Assembly: GCF_002216795.1 (NCBI RefSeq)
Contig: NZ_CP022316.1
Span: forward strand, 3,129,205-3,193,204
DNA length: 64,000 nucleotides
From: Brachybacterium avium
GTDB lineage: Bacteria; Actinomycetota; Actinomycetes; Actinomycetales; Dermabacteraceae
Direction of reading: 5' to 3'
The notes under the pieces: model-generated
What the model saw: only the letters and a program-made list of their open reading frames with translations
Databases searched by the model: none
Told to the model about the DNA's origin: nothing
Shown: piece after piece, positions 1 to 7,691 of the stretch
How the letters are laid out: every line of letters starts with the position of its first letter
Position numbering within the stretch: the first letter of the stretch is position 1
Program-made: the position numbers and the translations under genes

Positions 1-193
1 ACGCTCGACGTGGAGGTGAGGAATTCGTCCGCCAGCTGAGGCAGCGCGGGCAGGTACATGTCCACGGTGGCCGGTCCCAGCCCGGTCATGATGCCGAGCA
101 GCACGGTGATACGGATCAGCTGCCATCGGGTGAGCTCGTGGACCGGAGGCAGTGTGCGGCGGTGTCGCAAGGGGGCGGCGGGGGAGTCGCCAT
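1..193 (-). CDS. Bcr/CflA-type MFS drug exporter, N-terminal fragment
   Basis: The reverse strand reads a hydrophobic first transmembrane segment followed by GPATVDMYLPALPQLA, the typical first helix and loop of Bcr/CflA drug-resistance transporters (12-TM proton antiporters). Only about 60 residues are in the window; the rest lies beyond position 1. The good reading frame has no ATG: the ATG at 193 is in another frame, and inserting one base in either G5 run (171-175 or 180-184 on the plus strand) would join that ATG to the transporter frame. A TTG at 170 in the correct frame is the alternative start, but it has no visible ribosome-binding site. The family call is fairly sure; the start is not. 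Confidence 0.6.
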
Positions 194-610
194 GAAGAAG
201 ACCTACTGGGCTGGTACCGGGACTGCCTTCAATCTAGCCATGAGCGGCGGCTGTGGCGAGGGGCCGCGGCAGGAGGTGGGTCACGTTCGCCGTGACATGA
301 GCAACCGGGCACGGTGCGCACCGACATGAACTGCCGTCGATGCCTGAAGCGGGCAGGGCTGACCTGCACCAGGTGACCCTGGAACAGGCGGATCCCCACC
401 AGACGGTTGCAGTCCTGGCGACGGGGCGCTCGACGTGGTTCCCGAGCACGACGGCGTGGGGGCACCCCTGGAGATCCGTGCAGCGCCATCCGGCGCCGGT
501 CTGCGAGACGGCGGCCCGCGGCGCCCTGTACCTCCTCGTCGCCCGGGCGTAGCGTCGGGATCCGGGGCGCGGACGTCCCGCGCAGTGTCGTGAGGCAGCA
601 AGGAGACATC
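194..610. other. intergenic stretch without a recognisable gene
   Basis: About 417 bases between the exporter start and the reductase. Open frames on both strands here have low-complexity, Arg/Pro/Ala-rich translations with no motif I recognise. A good ribosome-binding site (AAGGAGAC) closes the region at about 600-607, just before the reductase. The promoter of the leftward exporter should lie here, but I cannot point to convincing hexamers. Confidence 0.4.
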
Positions 611-1219
611 ATGGATATCGGGATCCTGGGTACGGGCAGCGTCGCGCAGGCCCTCGCGGGCGGATGCGCTCGGGCCGGGCACACCGTCACGCTCGGCTCG
701 CGGCATCCGGAGTCCAGGGCTGATCTGCCGTTGACAGTGGCCGGCCTCGCGGAGACGGCTCGGGGCGCCGACGTGATCGTGAATGCGACGCCGGGGGCCT
801 CGTCGGAGGAGCTGCTGGCCCAGGTGGGTGCGGACGCGATCGGCGACAAGCTCCTGATCGACGTGGCCAACGCCGCCACCGCCTCCTTCGATCTGCTCTA
901 TCCCGACTCCAGCCTGGGCGAGCGACTGCAACAGCAGTTCCCGGACGCCAAGGTCGTCAAGACGATGAACACCTGCGCCGGCAAGGTCTTCGTCGATCCG
1001 GGAGCGCTCGATCCCAGCAGCATCTTCGTCTCCGGTGACGACGCGCGTGCCAAGAGTCGGGTGGTCGCCCTGCTGCGGGACCTGGGCTGGCCCGAGGACG
1101 CCATCGTGGACCTGGGCGGGATCGCCACGGCGAAGGGGCCGGAGCACTACTTCATCATGTGGGCCTGCCTCACGGACGCGTTGGCCACCACCGAGCTCAA
1201 CCTGCGTGTGGTCCGGTGA
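611..1219 (+). CDS. NADP/F420-dependent oxidoreductase-like protein
   Basis: 202-residue Rossmann-fold protein of the NADP oxidoreductase, coenzyme F420-dependent (NPD/FNO-like) family. It opens with GILGTGSVAQALA, a GxGxxA dinucleotide-binding turn at residues 4-16, then SRHPES at the end of the second strand, typical of NADP(H) binding. DLGGIATAKGPEHYF near the C-terminus matches the family's conserved last section. Members reduce NADP with F420H2 or are uncharacterised dehydrogenases; the real substrate cannot be told from sequence. The ATG at 611 was chosen over upstream in-frame codons because AAGGAGAC lies 5 bases before it and the Rossmann strand starts immediately after. It stands alone, with no co-oriented partner. 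Confidence 0.75.
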   Translation: MDIGILGTGSVAQALAGGCARAGHTVTLGSRHPESRADLPLTVAGLAETARGADVIVNATPGASSEELLAQVGADAIGDKLLIDVANAATASFDLLYPDSSLGERLQQQFPDAKVVKTMNTCAGKVFVDPGALDPSSIFVSGDDARAKSRVVALLRDLGWPEDAIVDLGGIATAKGPEHYFIMWACLTDALATTELNLRVVR

Positions 1220-1233
1220 GCTCGACCCCGTAA

Positions 1234-1377
1234 CCGCTGATCCTCGCGCTCATCGACGAGATGTGCGCCGAGGGCCATGCCGTCGCGCCGATCCTCCGTG
1301 TCCTGCGCCAGCAGGGTGCGGCGATCGCTGCACGCACCCACCGAGCCGGGAGGAGGTCGGCCCGCATCGCTGAGGAC
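1234..1377 (+). pseudogene. remnant of IS3-family transposase OrfB N-terminus
   Basis: About 45 codons read LILALIDEMCAEGHAV, then PILRVLRQQGAAIAARTHRA, which resembles the first residues of IS3-family OrfB (a helical region ending in a V/S-x-x-I-x-R-V-L-R-E-Q-G motif followed by a conserved R/S-T-Y). The similarity fades after about 1377 and no DDE catalytic section, inverted repeat or partner OrfA is present. It is therefore a fossil. I see nothing else that codes between 1220 and the dnaK control region at 1537. Confidence 0.45.
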
Positions 1378-1536
1378 CCTCGGCCCCGAGGGCATACGGC
1401 GGGTCGAGGCGCTGCGCACCACCCTCCCCGATCCGGACGGGAAGCGTGCCGGTGGCGTTCCCCGGAGCTGGAGAACCTACATCAGGTGCCCTCCGTCACA
1501 TCCTCAGTGTGCGGGAATGAACCTGGACGGTCCGGA

Positions 1537-1557
1537 GTTGAGTCGGGTGTACTCAAG
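1537..1557 (+). promoter_or_regulatory. HAIR operator 1 (HspR site) upstream of dnaK
   Basis: Inverted repeat GTTGAGT-N7-ACTCAAG, one base away from the HAIR consensus CTTGAGT-N7-ACTCAAG bound by HspR in Streptomyces and mycobacteria. It lies about 17 bp upstream of the -35 hexamer and 64 bp upstream of a second copy, so HspR could bind on both sides of the promoter. Confidence 0.85.
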
Positions 1558-1573
1558 TTCAGTGGTCTTCAGA

Positions 1574-1602
1574 TTGACAACATCGATCCGGAGTTCTCTA
1601 CT
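1574..1602 (+). promoter_or_regulatory. dnaK promoter, vegetative type
   Basis: A perfect -35 TTGACA (1574-1579) is followed after 17 bp by TCTACT (1597-1602) as -10. The -10 overlaps the first base pair of the second HAIR site, so bound HspR would occlude RNA polymerase. The predicted untranslated leader is about 85 nt. Confidence 0.7.
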
Positions 1603-1621
1603 TGAGTGTGTACAGCTCAAG
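1601..1621 (+). promoter_or_regulatory. HAIR operator 2 (HspR site) overlapping the dnaK -10
   Basis: CTTGAGT-N7-GCTCAAG, a perfect left half and one mismatch in the right half of the HspR HAIR consensus. Its position on the -10 and start-site region is that of a repressor operator. Confidence 0.85.
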
Positions 1622-1694
1622 TCTTGCCGCCGACCTCCTGGCCGGCAGTGCACGAACCCGTTGCGGCGCAACCGCCGCAGAAAGGCAGGCCCCC

Positions 1695-3566
1695 ATGTCC
1701 CGTGTCGTCGGAATCGACCTCGGTACCACCAACTCCGCCGTCGCCGTCCTCGAGGGTGGCCAGCCCACCGTCATCGCGAACGCCGAGGGCTCCCGCACCA
1801 CCCCGTCGGTCGTGGCCTTCTCCAAGCAGGGCGAGGTGCTGACCGGTGAGGTCGCCAAGCGCCAGGCCGTCACCAACGTCGACCGCACCATCGCCTCCGT
1901 CAAGCGCCACATGGGCACCGACTGGAGCACGGAGATCGACGACAAGAAGTACACCGCGCAGGAGATCTCCGCGCGCATCCTGGGCAAGCTCAAGAAGGAC
2001 GCCGAGTCCTACCTGGGCGAAGCCGTGACCGATGCGGTCGTGACGGTCCCCGCGTACTTCTCGGACTCCGAGCGCCAGGCCACCAAGGACGCCGGCACCA
2101 TCGCGGGCCTGAACGTCCTGCGCATCATCAACGAGCCCACCGCCGCGGCGCTCGCCTACGGCCTCGAGAAGGGCAAGGACGACGAGCAGATCCTGGTCTT
2201 CGACCTCGGCGGCGGCACCTTCGACGTCTCCCTGCTCGAGGTGGGCAAGGACGACGAGGGCTCCACCATCCAGGTCCAGGCCACCGCCGGCGACAACCGC
2301 CTCGGCGGCGACGACTGGGACCAGAAGGTCGTGGACTGGCTGGTCTCGCAGGTCAAGAACAAGGACGGGGTGGACCTGTCCAAGGACAAGATCGCCCTGC
2401 AGCGCCTGAAGGAAGCTGCTGAGCAGGCCAAGAAGGAGCTGTCCGCCTCGACCTCCACCTCGATCTCGCTGCAGTACCTGTCGATGACCGAGAACGGTCC
2501 GCTGCACCTGGACGAGAAGCTCACCCGGGCCCAGTTCGAGGACATGACCTCTGACCTGCTCGAGCGCACCAAGGCCCCGTTCCACCAGGTCATCAAGGAT
2601 GCGGGCATCTCCGTCTCCGACATCGACCACGTGGTCCTCGTCGGCGGTTCCACCCGCATGCCGTCGGTCACCGAGGTCGTGAAGTCCCTCACCGGTGGCA
2701 AGGAGCCCAACAAGTCCGTGAACCCGGACGAGGTCGTCGCCGTCGGCGCTGCCCTTCAGGCCGCGGTCATCAAGGGTGAGCGCAAGGACGTCCTGCTCAT
2801 GGACGTCACCCCGCTCTCCCTCGGCATCGAGACCAAGGGCGGCGTGATGACCAAGCTCATCGAGCGGAACGCCGCCATCCCCACCAAGACCTCCGAGGTG
2901 TTCTCCACCGCCGAGGACAACCAGCCCTCCGTGGCGATCCAGGTGTTCCAGGGCGAGCGTCAGTTCACCCGGGACAACAAGATGCTCGGCACCTTCGAGC
3001 TCACCGGCATCGCTCCGGCCCCGCGCGGCATGCCGCAGGTCGAGGTCACCTTCGACATCGATTCCAACGGCATCGTGCATGTGACCGCGAAGGACCGCGG
3101 CACCGGCAACGAGCAGTCCATCCAGATCACCGGCGGTTCGGCCCTGTCCGACGAGGACATCGACCGCATGGTGAAGGACGCCGAGGCCCACGCCGCCGAG
3201 GATGAGGAGCGTCGTAAGAACGCCGATGCCCGCAACACCGTCGAGCAGCTCGTCTACCAGGGCGAGAAGCTGCTCAAGGACAACGCGGAGAAGATCGAGG
3301 ACGGCGACAAGACCAAGGCCGAGGACGCGATCAAGGAGGCCAAGGAGGAGCTGGCCAAGGAGGACGCCTCGACCGAGGACCTCGAGGCCAAGCGCGACTC
3401 GCTCAACGAGGCCCTGCAGGCTGTCGGCACCGCGATCTACTCGCAGGCCGAGGGCGCTGAGGGTGCCGAGGGTGCTGAGGGCGGCGCCGAGCAGCCGGCC
3501 GATGCGTCCGATGATGACGACGTGGTCGACGCCGAGATCGTGGACGAGGACGAGGAGCAGAAGTGA
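1695..3566 (+). CDS. dnaK: molecular chaperone DnaK (Hsp70)
   Basis: 623-residue Hsp70. The ATPase domain opens with [15 protein letters not shown] and carries [14 protein letters not shown] and [12 protein letters not shown]; the substrate domain follows, and the C-terminal tail is acidic and ends [18 protein letters not shown], the usual actinobacterial DnaK tail. It refolds or holds unfolded proteins in the cytoplasm with GrpE as nucleotide exchanger and DnaJ as co-chaperone. The ATG at 1695 follows AAAGGCAGG and gives a normal N-terminus. First gene of dnaK-grpE-dnaJ-hspR, behind a TTGACA promoter flanked by two HAIR operators, so it should be repressed by HspR and induced when HspR is lost on heat shock. 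Its stop overlaps the start of grpE by one base. Confidence 0.98.
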   Translation: MSRVVGIDLGTTNSAVAVLEGGQPTVIANAEGSRTTPSVVAFSKQGEVLTGEVAKRQAVTNVDRTIASVKRHMGTDWSTEIDDKKYTAQEISARILGKLKKDAESYLGEAVTDAVVTVPAYFSDSERQATKDAGTIAGLNVLRIINEPTAAALAYGLEKGKDDEQILVFDLGGGTFDVSLLEVGKDDEGSTIQVQATAGDNRLGGDDWDQKVVDWLVSQVKNKDGVDLSKDKIALQRLKEAAEQAKKELSASTSTSISLQYLSMTENGPLHLDEKLTRAQFEDMTSDLLERTKAPFHQVIKDAGISVSDIDHVVLVGGSTRMPSVTEVVKSLTGGKEPNKSVNPDEVVAVGAALQAAVIKGERKDVLLMDVTPLSLGIETKGGVMTKLIERNAAIPTKTSEVFSTAEDNQPSVAIQVFQGERQFTRDNKMLGTFELTGIAPAPRGMPQVEVTFDIDSNGIVHVTAKDRGTGNEQSIQITGGSALSDEDIDRMVKDAEAHAAEDEERRKNADARNTVEQLVYQGEKLLKDNAEKIEDGDKTKAEDAIKEAKEELAKEDASTEDLEAKRDSLNEALQAVGTAIYSQAEGAEGAEGAEGGAEQPADASDDDDVVDAEIVDEDEEQK

Positions 3567-4243
3567 TGACCGAGGACCCGAGCACTCCCGATGACGCGCA
3601 GCGTCCCGAGGACGAGCCCAGGTTCTCCTTCACCGACAAGCGCAAGGTGAACCCGGAGGACGGCACCGTCCGCCCCTCCGGGGCCACCCCCGCAGCCGAG
3701 GGCCAGGGGGCCGGCGAACCGGTCGACCCCTTCGACGCCGAGGCGGCGGAGCTGTTCGAGCAGGCGGCCCAGAGCGGGGAGGACACCTCGCTCCCGGCCG
3801 ATGCCGGACGGGTCGCCGAGCTCGAGGGCAAGGTCACCGAGCTCACCGAGCAGCTCAAGCGCGATCAGGCCGAGTACGTCAACTCGCGCCGCCGGATCGA
3901 GGGCGCCGCCCAGGTGAGCAAGGAAGCGGCGGTCGCCGGCGTCCTCGGCTCGCTGATCGGGGTCCTGGACGACGTGGAGCTGGGCCGCCAGCACGGCGAC
4001 ATCGCCGAGGGCACCCCGTTCCACGCCATCTCGCAGAAGCTCGAGGAGGTGCTCGGCTCGCACGGCCTGAAGCGCTTCGGCGCCGTCGGGGAGGAGTTCG
4101 ATCCGAACCTCCACGAGGCACTGATGCACGAGGACGCCGAGGACGCCGAGACCACCACGATCTCGCTCGTCATGCAGCCCGGCTACGCGATGAACGAGCG
4201 GATCCTCCGACCCGCTCGCGTCGGCACCCGCGGCCCCGCCTGA
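3566..4243 (+). CDS. grpE: nucleotide exchange factor GrpE
   Basis: 225-residue GrpE that opens the DnaK nucleotide site to release ADP. A disordered, acidic N-terminal third (to about residue 75) is followed by a long coiled coil (around LEGKVTELTEQLKRD) and the beta-wing domain ending in GYAMNERILRPARV, which matches the GrpE signature G-Y-x-x-x-x-R-x-L-R-P-A-x-V. The ATG at 3566 overlaps the dnaK stop (TGATG); a GTG three bases upstream is equally possible. Translational coupling with dnaK is likely. Confidence 0.96.
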   Translation: MTEDPSTPDDAQRPEDEPRFSFTDKRKVNPEDGTVRPSGATPAAEGQGAGEPVDPFDAEAAELFEQAAQSGEDTSLPADAGRVAELEGKVTELTEQLKRDQAEYVNSRRRIEGAAQVSKEAAVAGVLGSLIGVLDDVELGRQHGDIAEGTPFHAISQKLEEVLGSHGLKRFGAVGEEFDPNLHEALMHEDAEDAETTTISLVMQPGYAMNERILRPARVGTRGPA

Positions 4244-4273
4244 CAGCGGACGTCTGAGCGACCCGCTCACCTC

Positions 4274-4310
4274 GGTGCGGGGCCTGCCGGTCCCCGGCAG
4301 GCCCCGCACC
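4274..4310 (+). terminator. 17-bp perfect hairpin between grpE and dnaJ
   Basis: A 17-bp stem (4274-4290 with 4294-4310) and a 3-base loop, with no T-run after it. It sits inside what should be one operon, so it may be a partial terminator, an RNA-processing site or a stabiliser that sets the grpE to dnaJ ratio. Confidence 0.65.
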
Positions 4311-4364
4311 CGCTTCACCCCATATATTCGATCCCGCAGCTGAGGCTCCCGGAAGGAGACGCAC

Positions 4365-5371
4365 ATGTCCGGACAGGACTGGCTCGACAAGGACTTCTAC
4401 GCGGTCCTCGGCGTCTCCAAGGACGCCGACGCGCAGGAGATCAAGAAGGCCTACCGCACACAGGCCCGGAAGTACCACCCCGATCACCACCCCGATGACG
4501 CCAAGGCGGAGGAGCGGTTCAAGGAGATCGGCGAGGCCTACTCGGTGCTCAACGATGACGAGCAGCGCCAGCAGTACGACGCCATCCGGGCGATGGGCTC
4601 GGGCGGCGCCCGCTTCTCCGCCGGCCAGGGAGGCCCCGGCGGAGCCGGCTTCGAGGACATCTTCTCCTCGATGTTCGGCGGCGGCGGTCACCCCGGTGCC
4701 CGCCCCGCCCCCGGCGGTGGCGGTGCGAACCCCGACATCGACGATCTGCTGAAGATGTTCGGCGGCCAGGGCGGCGGCTTCGGCGGGGAGGCCCGGCCGG
4801 TTTCTCCCCGAACCGCACCCCGGCGAAGGGCTCGGACACCTCGGCCCGCACCCGCATCAGCTTCCGCGATGCGGCGCTGGGCACCGATCTGCGACTGAAC
4901 GTCGACGGTCGCACGGTCACCACCCGCGTCCCCGCCGGCGTGCACGACGGTCAGAAGATCCGCCTGCGCGGCAAGGGACGACCCGGTCCCGGTGGCGCCC
5001 CCGCCGGCGACCTGCTGTTGACCCTGGAGGTCGAGGAGCACCCGGTGTGGAGCGCCGACGGCAAGAACTTGAAGATCACCGTGCCGATCAGCTTCGACGA
5101 GGCGGTGCTGGGCACCACGCTGTCCGTCCCGCTGCTCGACGGCGGCACGGTCTCGGTGAAGGTCCCGCCGGGCACCCCGTCCGGTCGTACCCTGAGGGTG
5201 CGCGGCAAGGGCCTGGTGACCAAGAAATCCACCGGTGACCTCCACGTCACGGTGCAGGTCGCCGTCCCCACCCATGTGGAGGGCGCGGCCAAGCAGGCCG
5301 TCGAGGACCTGCGGACGGCGTTGGCCGAGGAGGATCCGCGGACCGGACTCGCCGAGGCCGCCGCTCGCTGA
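4365..5371 (+). CDS. dnaJ: DnaJ-type co-chaperone, frameshifted as sequenced
   Basis: Two overlapping pieces make one DnaJ. 4365-4785 gives the J-domain (FYAVLGVSKDADAQEIKKAY, then the HPD triad in KYHPDHHPDD) and a Gly/Phe-rich linker. From about 4790 the next frame continues with FSPNRTPAKGSDTSAR and the two beta-barrel C-terminal domains to 5371. One base appears to be missing at the GGGG run 4785-4788; restoring it gives an unbroken 335-residue protein. The zinc-finger CxxCxGxG repeats are absent, so this is a type II (CbpA-like, actinobacterial DnaJ1-type) protein. It stimulates DnaK ATPase. Because both halves are well conserved and length divides exactly, a consensus error is more likely than a dead gene. 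Confidence 0.88.
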
Positions 5372-5431
5372 GACCCCTCCACTGAGCCTCCACCCGACCG
5401 CCGCCACCGGATCCCTGAGAGGAGCACCCCG

Positions 5432-5872
5432 ATGCACAGCTCGCACCGCTTGGACGACCGGGCCCCCGTGTTCGTGATCTCGGTGGCGGCGGAGCTCTCC
5501 GGCATGCACCCCCAGACCCTGCGCCAGTACGACCGGCTGGGGCTGGTGATCCCGCAGCGCACCCGTGGCCGCGGCCGCCGGTACAGCACCCGCGACATCG
5601 CGCGCCTGCGGGAGATCCAGGGCCTCTCCCAGGAGGACGGCATCAACCTCGCCGGGATCAAGCGGATCCTCGAGCTGCAGGACGAGGTCTCCACGCTGCA
5701 GGACCAGCTCGGCCGGGTCCGCGACAGGCTGGAGACGATGACGCCGGCTCAGCGGCGCGTGTTCTCCGCCGATCGGGACGGGGAGATCAGCGCCCTGCGC
5801 CGCGGGGAGCGCCCCCGGCGCCGCGGCAGCAGCAATGCGTTGGTGGTATGGAGGCCTACGCGCCGTTCGTGA
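5432..5872 (+). CDS. hspR: heat-shock repressor HspR (MerR family)
   Basis: 146-residue MerR-type regulator. The winged helix reads ISVAAELSGMHPQTLRQYDR, then RRYSTRDIARLREIQGLSQE, followed by a helix (IKRILELQDEVSTLQDQL) and a basic tail ending SNALVVWRP, characteristic of HspR. HspR binds HAIR inverted repeats with DnaK as co-repressor; HAIR sites occur at 1537, 1601 and 42942 in this window, upstream of dnaK and clpB. The ATG at 5432 follows GAGAGGAGC and lies 60 bp after dnaJ in the same operon, so it should control its own synthesis. The 3' end overlaps the convergent glycosyltransferase by 17 bp. Confidence 0.95.
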   Translation: MHSSHRLDDRAPVFVISVAAELSGMHPQTLRQYDRLGLVIPQRTRGRGRRYSTRDIARLREIQGLSQEDGINLAGIKRILELQDEVSTLQDQLGRVRDRLETMTPAQRRVFSADRDGEISALRRGERPRRRGSSNALVVWRPTRRS

Positions 5873-6995
5873 CGGGGCGCGCCGGCGGGGCCGGACGCAC
5901 CCCGGCGAGGCGGTAGATCTCCTGCAGCTGCAGGGCGACCTGGTCGAGGTCGACGCCCTCCGCAGCGTGGCGGCCCGCTGCGGTGAGGTCCGCGAGCTCA
6001 CCGTCGAGCTGCGCCTGGAGCTTTCCGACGACCTGGCCCGCGAACTCGGGCCCGTCCCCGGTGACCTGGTGGGTGAGCACCCCGTCGGGCATCGCCTCGC
6101 GATACAGCGGGATCCCGCGCACCAGCGTGGGGACCTCGCAGGCGAGCGCCTCCCACAGCACGATCCCCTCGGTCTCCTCCTTGGTGAGGAAGCAGAAGGC
6201 ATCTGCACCGCAGTAGGCGTCCCGCAGCTGCGCGGCCTGCATATACCCGGGGAACAGAGCGTTCGCGGGGGCGCCGGCCAGAGCGCGCTGAACCTCGGTC
6301 GTCAGCAGCCGCGGGTCGGTGCGGCCGTACCAGACGAAGGTGACATGCGGCATCCGGCGGGCCACTTCCACCCAGTCCAGGATCCCCTTGCGCCGCAGCT
6401 GCATCCCGACGCTGATCACCACCGGAGCATCCGGTGCCAGGCCGAGGGAGGACCGCAGTCGCCCGCGGGCCGTCGCGTCCGCGCGGAAGAAGCCGGTGTC
6501 GACCCCGTTGGAGAGCACCCGGATCGATGCCCGCAGCCCGTACTTCGGGGCGGAGATCAGCTGCTTGGAGTATTCGCTCGGCGTGACCACGGTGTCCCCG
6601 CACCGGTACAGGAGTGCGATCCAGCGCCGGAACAGCGGGGCCAGCCGATTGGATCCGGGGAAGGAGTCGCGGAAGTCGTCCTCGGTGGAATGCGCCCACA
6701 CCAGCACCGGTCGTCGACGCAGCCGCGCCCACCCGGCCAGCAGCAGCGTGTCCGGGAAGGGGGTGTTCAGGTGGACCACGTCGAAGGGCCGCAGCGGAGA
6801 GGTGACCACCTCGTGGCCCAGCGACCGCACCGCCGATTCCTGGTGACGGATCGCCGCGCCGATCCCCGATTCGCGGGCGAGGGAGGCGAGGCCTCCCGGC
6901 AGCAGCACGCGCAGTGGCCCGTCGTCGGATCCCTTGCGGTGGGCGAGCTGGCGAGAGGAGGCGATGCGCCGGCGTGAGCGGGACTTCAGGAGCAT
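5856..6995 (-). CDS. GT4 glycosyltransferase, CpoA/diglycosyl-diacylglycerol synthase-like
   Basis: 379-residue GT-B glycosyltransferase. The N-terminal half has ESGIGAAIRHQ, FDVVHLNTP and WAHSTEDDFRDSFPGSN, then TPSEYSKQLI; this set is the hallmark of the streptococcal CpoA-type enzymes that add the second sugar to monoglycosyl-diacylglycerol. The C-terminal donor site has GMQLRRKGILDW and KEETEGIVLWEALACEVPTL, the E-x7-E motif of GT4. I start at ATG 6995, because residues encoded upstream overlap the previous gene and look non-coding. It lies 13 bp downstream of the DedA gene and shares orientation with the glycosyltransferase at 7688, whose family makes the first glycolipid step. The sugar donor cannot be told. 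Confidence 0.78.
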   Translation of the reverse strand: MLLKSRSRRRIASSRQLAHRKGSDDGPLRVLLPGGLASLARESGIGAAIRHQESAVRSLGHEVVTSPLRPFDVVHLNTPFPDTLLLAGWARLRRRPVLVWAHSTEDDFRDSFPGSNRLAPLFRRWIALLYRCGDTVVTPSEYSKQLISAPKYGLRASIRVLSNGVDTGFFRADATARGRLRSSLGLAPDAPVVISVGMQLRRKGILDWVEVARRMPHVTFVWYGRTDPRLLTTEVQRALAGAPANALFPGYMQAAQLRDAYCGADAFCFLTKEETEGIVLWEALACEVPTLVRGIPLYREAMPDGVLTHQVTGDGPEFAGQVVGKLQAQLDGELADLTAAGRHAAEGVDLDQVALQLQEIYRLAGVRPAPPARPVTNGA

Positions 6996-7008
6996 GACAG
7001 GGATCCGT

Positions 7009-7691
7009 TCACCAGGGCAGGAAGCGCAGCACGAGGGCACTGATGCCGAGCCCGTAGGCGATCAGGGCCCACGGCTTGCACAGCAGGATGATCAGGACAT
7101 AGGTGCGCCACCGCATCCGGGTGGTGCCGGCGATATAGCAGAGCAGGTCGTCCGGGGCGATCGGCAGGGCGATCGCGAGCGCGAACGCCCGCGTGAAATG
7201 GTCGCTGCGGGTCCAGCCCAGGAACTTCTCGACCGTGCGGGGACGGAAGATCCGCTCGATGAGCGTCAGCCCCACATGCCGGGCGATGGCGAAGTTCAGC
7301 AGGGAGCCGGCGCTGACCGCGACATAGTTGTACAAAGTCCCCTCGATCGGGCCGAACAGCACCGGACCGGCGAGCACCAGCAGGCCGGCGGGCACGATCG
7401 GGAAGACCACGGAGGCGGCGGAGGCGATCAGGAACGCGACCGGGCCCCAGGCACCGAGGGAGTCGATGAACGCCTGCAGGTTCTCGAGCGACTGCAGCAC
7501 CCCGGTCTCCAGCCCCCACCACACCAGGGCGATGCTGAGACCGAGCCCGAGCAGCGGCGACAGCCGCGCGGCCAGGCGCAGCGGATCGCGGCGGGCCGGT
7601 GCCGATGCCCCGCCCTGGGCCGGGCGCTGCGTCGTCGTGCCGGTCGGGGCAGGGAGTCCAGGCGCGGGATCGACCCCGTGGAGGTGCTCAT
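7009..7691 (-). CDS. DedA/TVP38-family membrane protein, frameshifted as sequenced
   Basis: The protein has about four to five membrane segments with the SNARE-associated/VTT-type core: FLIASAASVVFPIVPAGLLV, GPIEGTLYNYVAVSAGSLL, then a re-entrant region with ALPIAPDDLLCYIAGTTRM. Such proteins are lipid scramblases or envelope homeostasis factors. The hydrophobic frame has no start codon other than CTG. ATG 7691 overlaps the stop of the upstream glycosyltransferase (ATGA) but is out of frame; one extra base in the GGGG run 7646-7649 joins them and gives a 227-residue protein that starts MSTSTGSIPRLDSLP. The position between two glycolipid glycosyltransferases suggests a role with membrane glycolipids. 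Confidence 0.78.

Noticed and set aside
1617-3191. A 524-codon open frame antisense to dnaK
   Set aside because: Shadow of a strongly biased coding sequence.
4365-5371. Programmed ribosomal frameshift in dnaJ
   Set aside because: No slippery heptamer or downstream pseudoknot is evident and the same type of break occurs in six unrelated genes.
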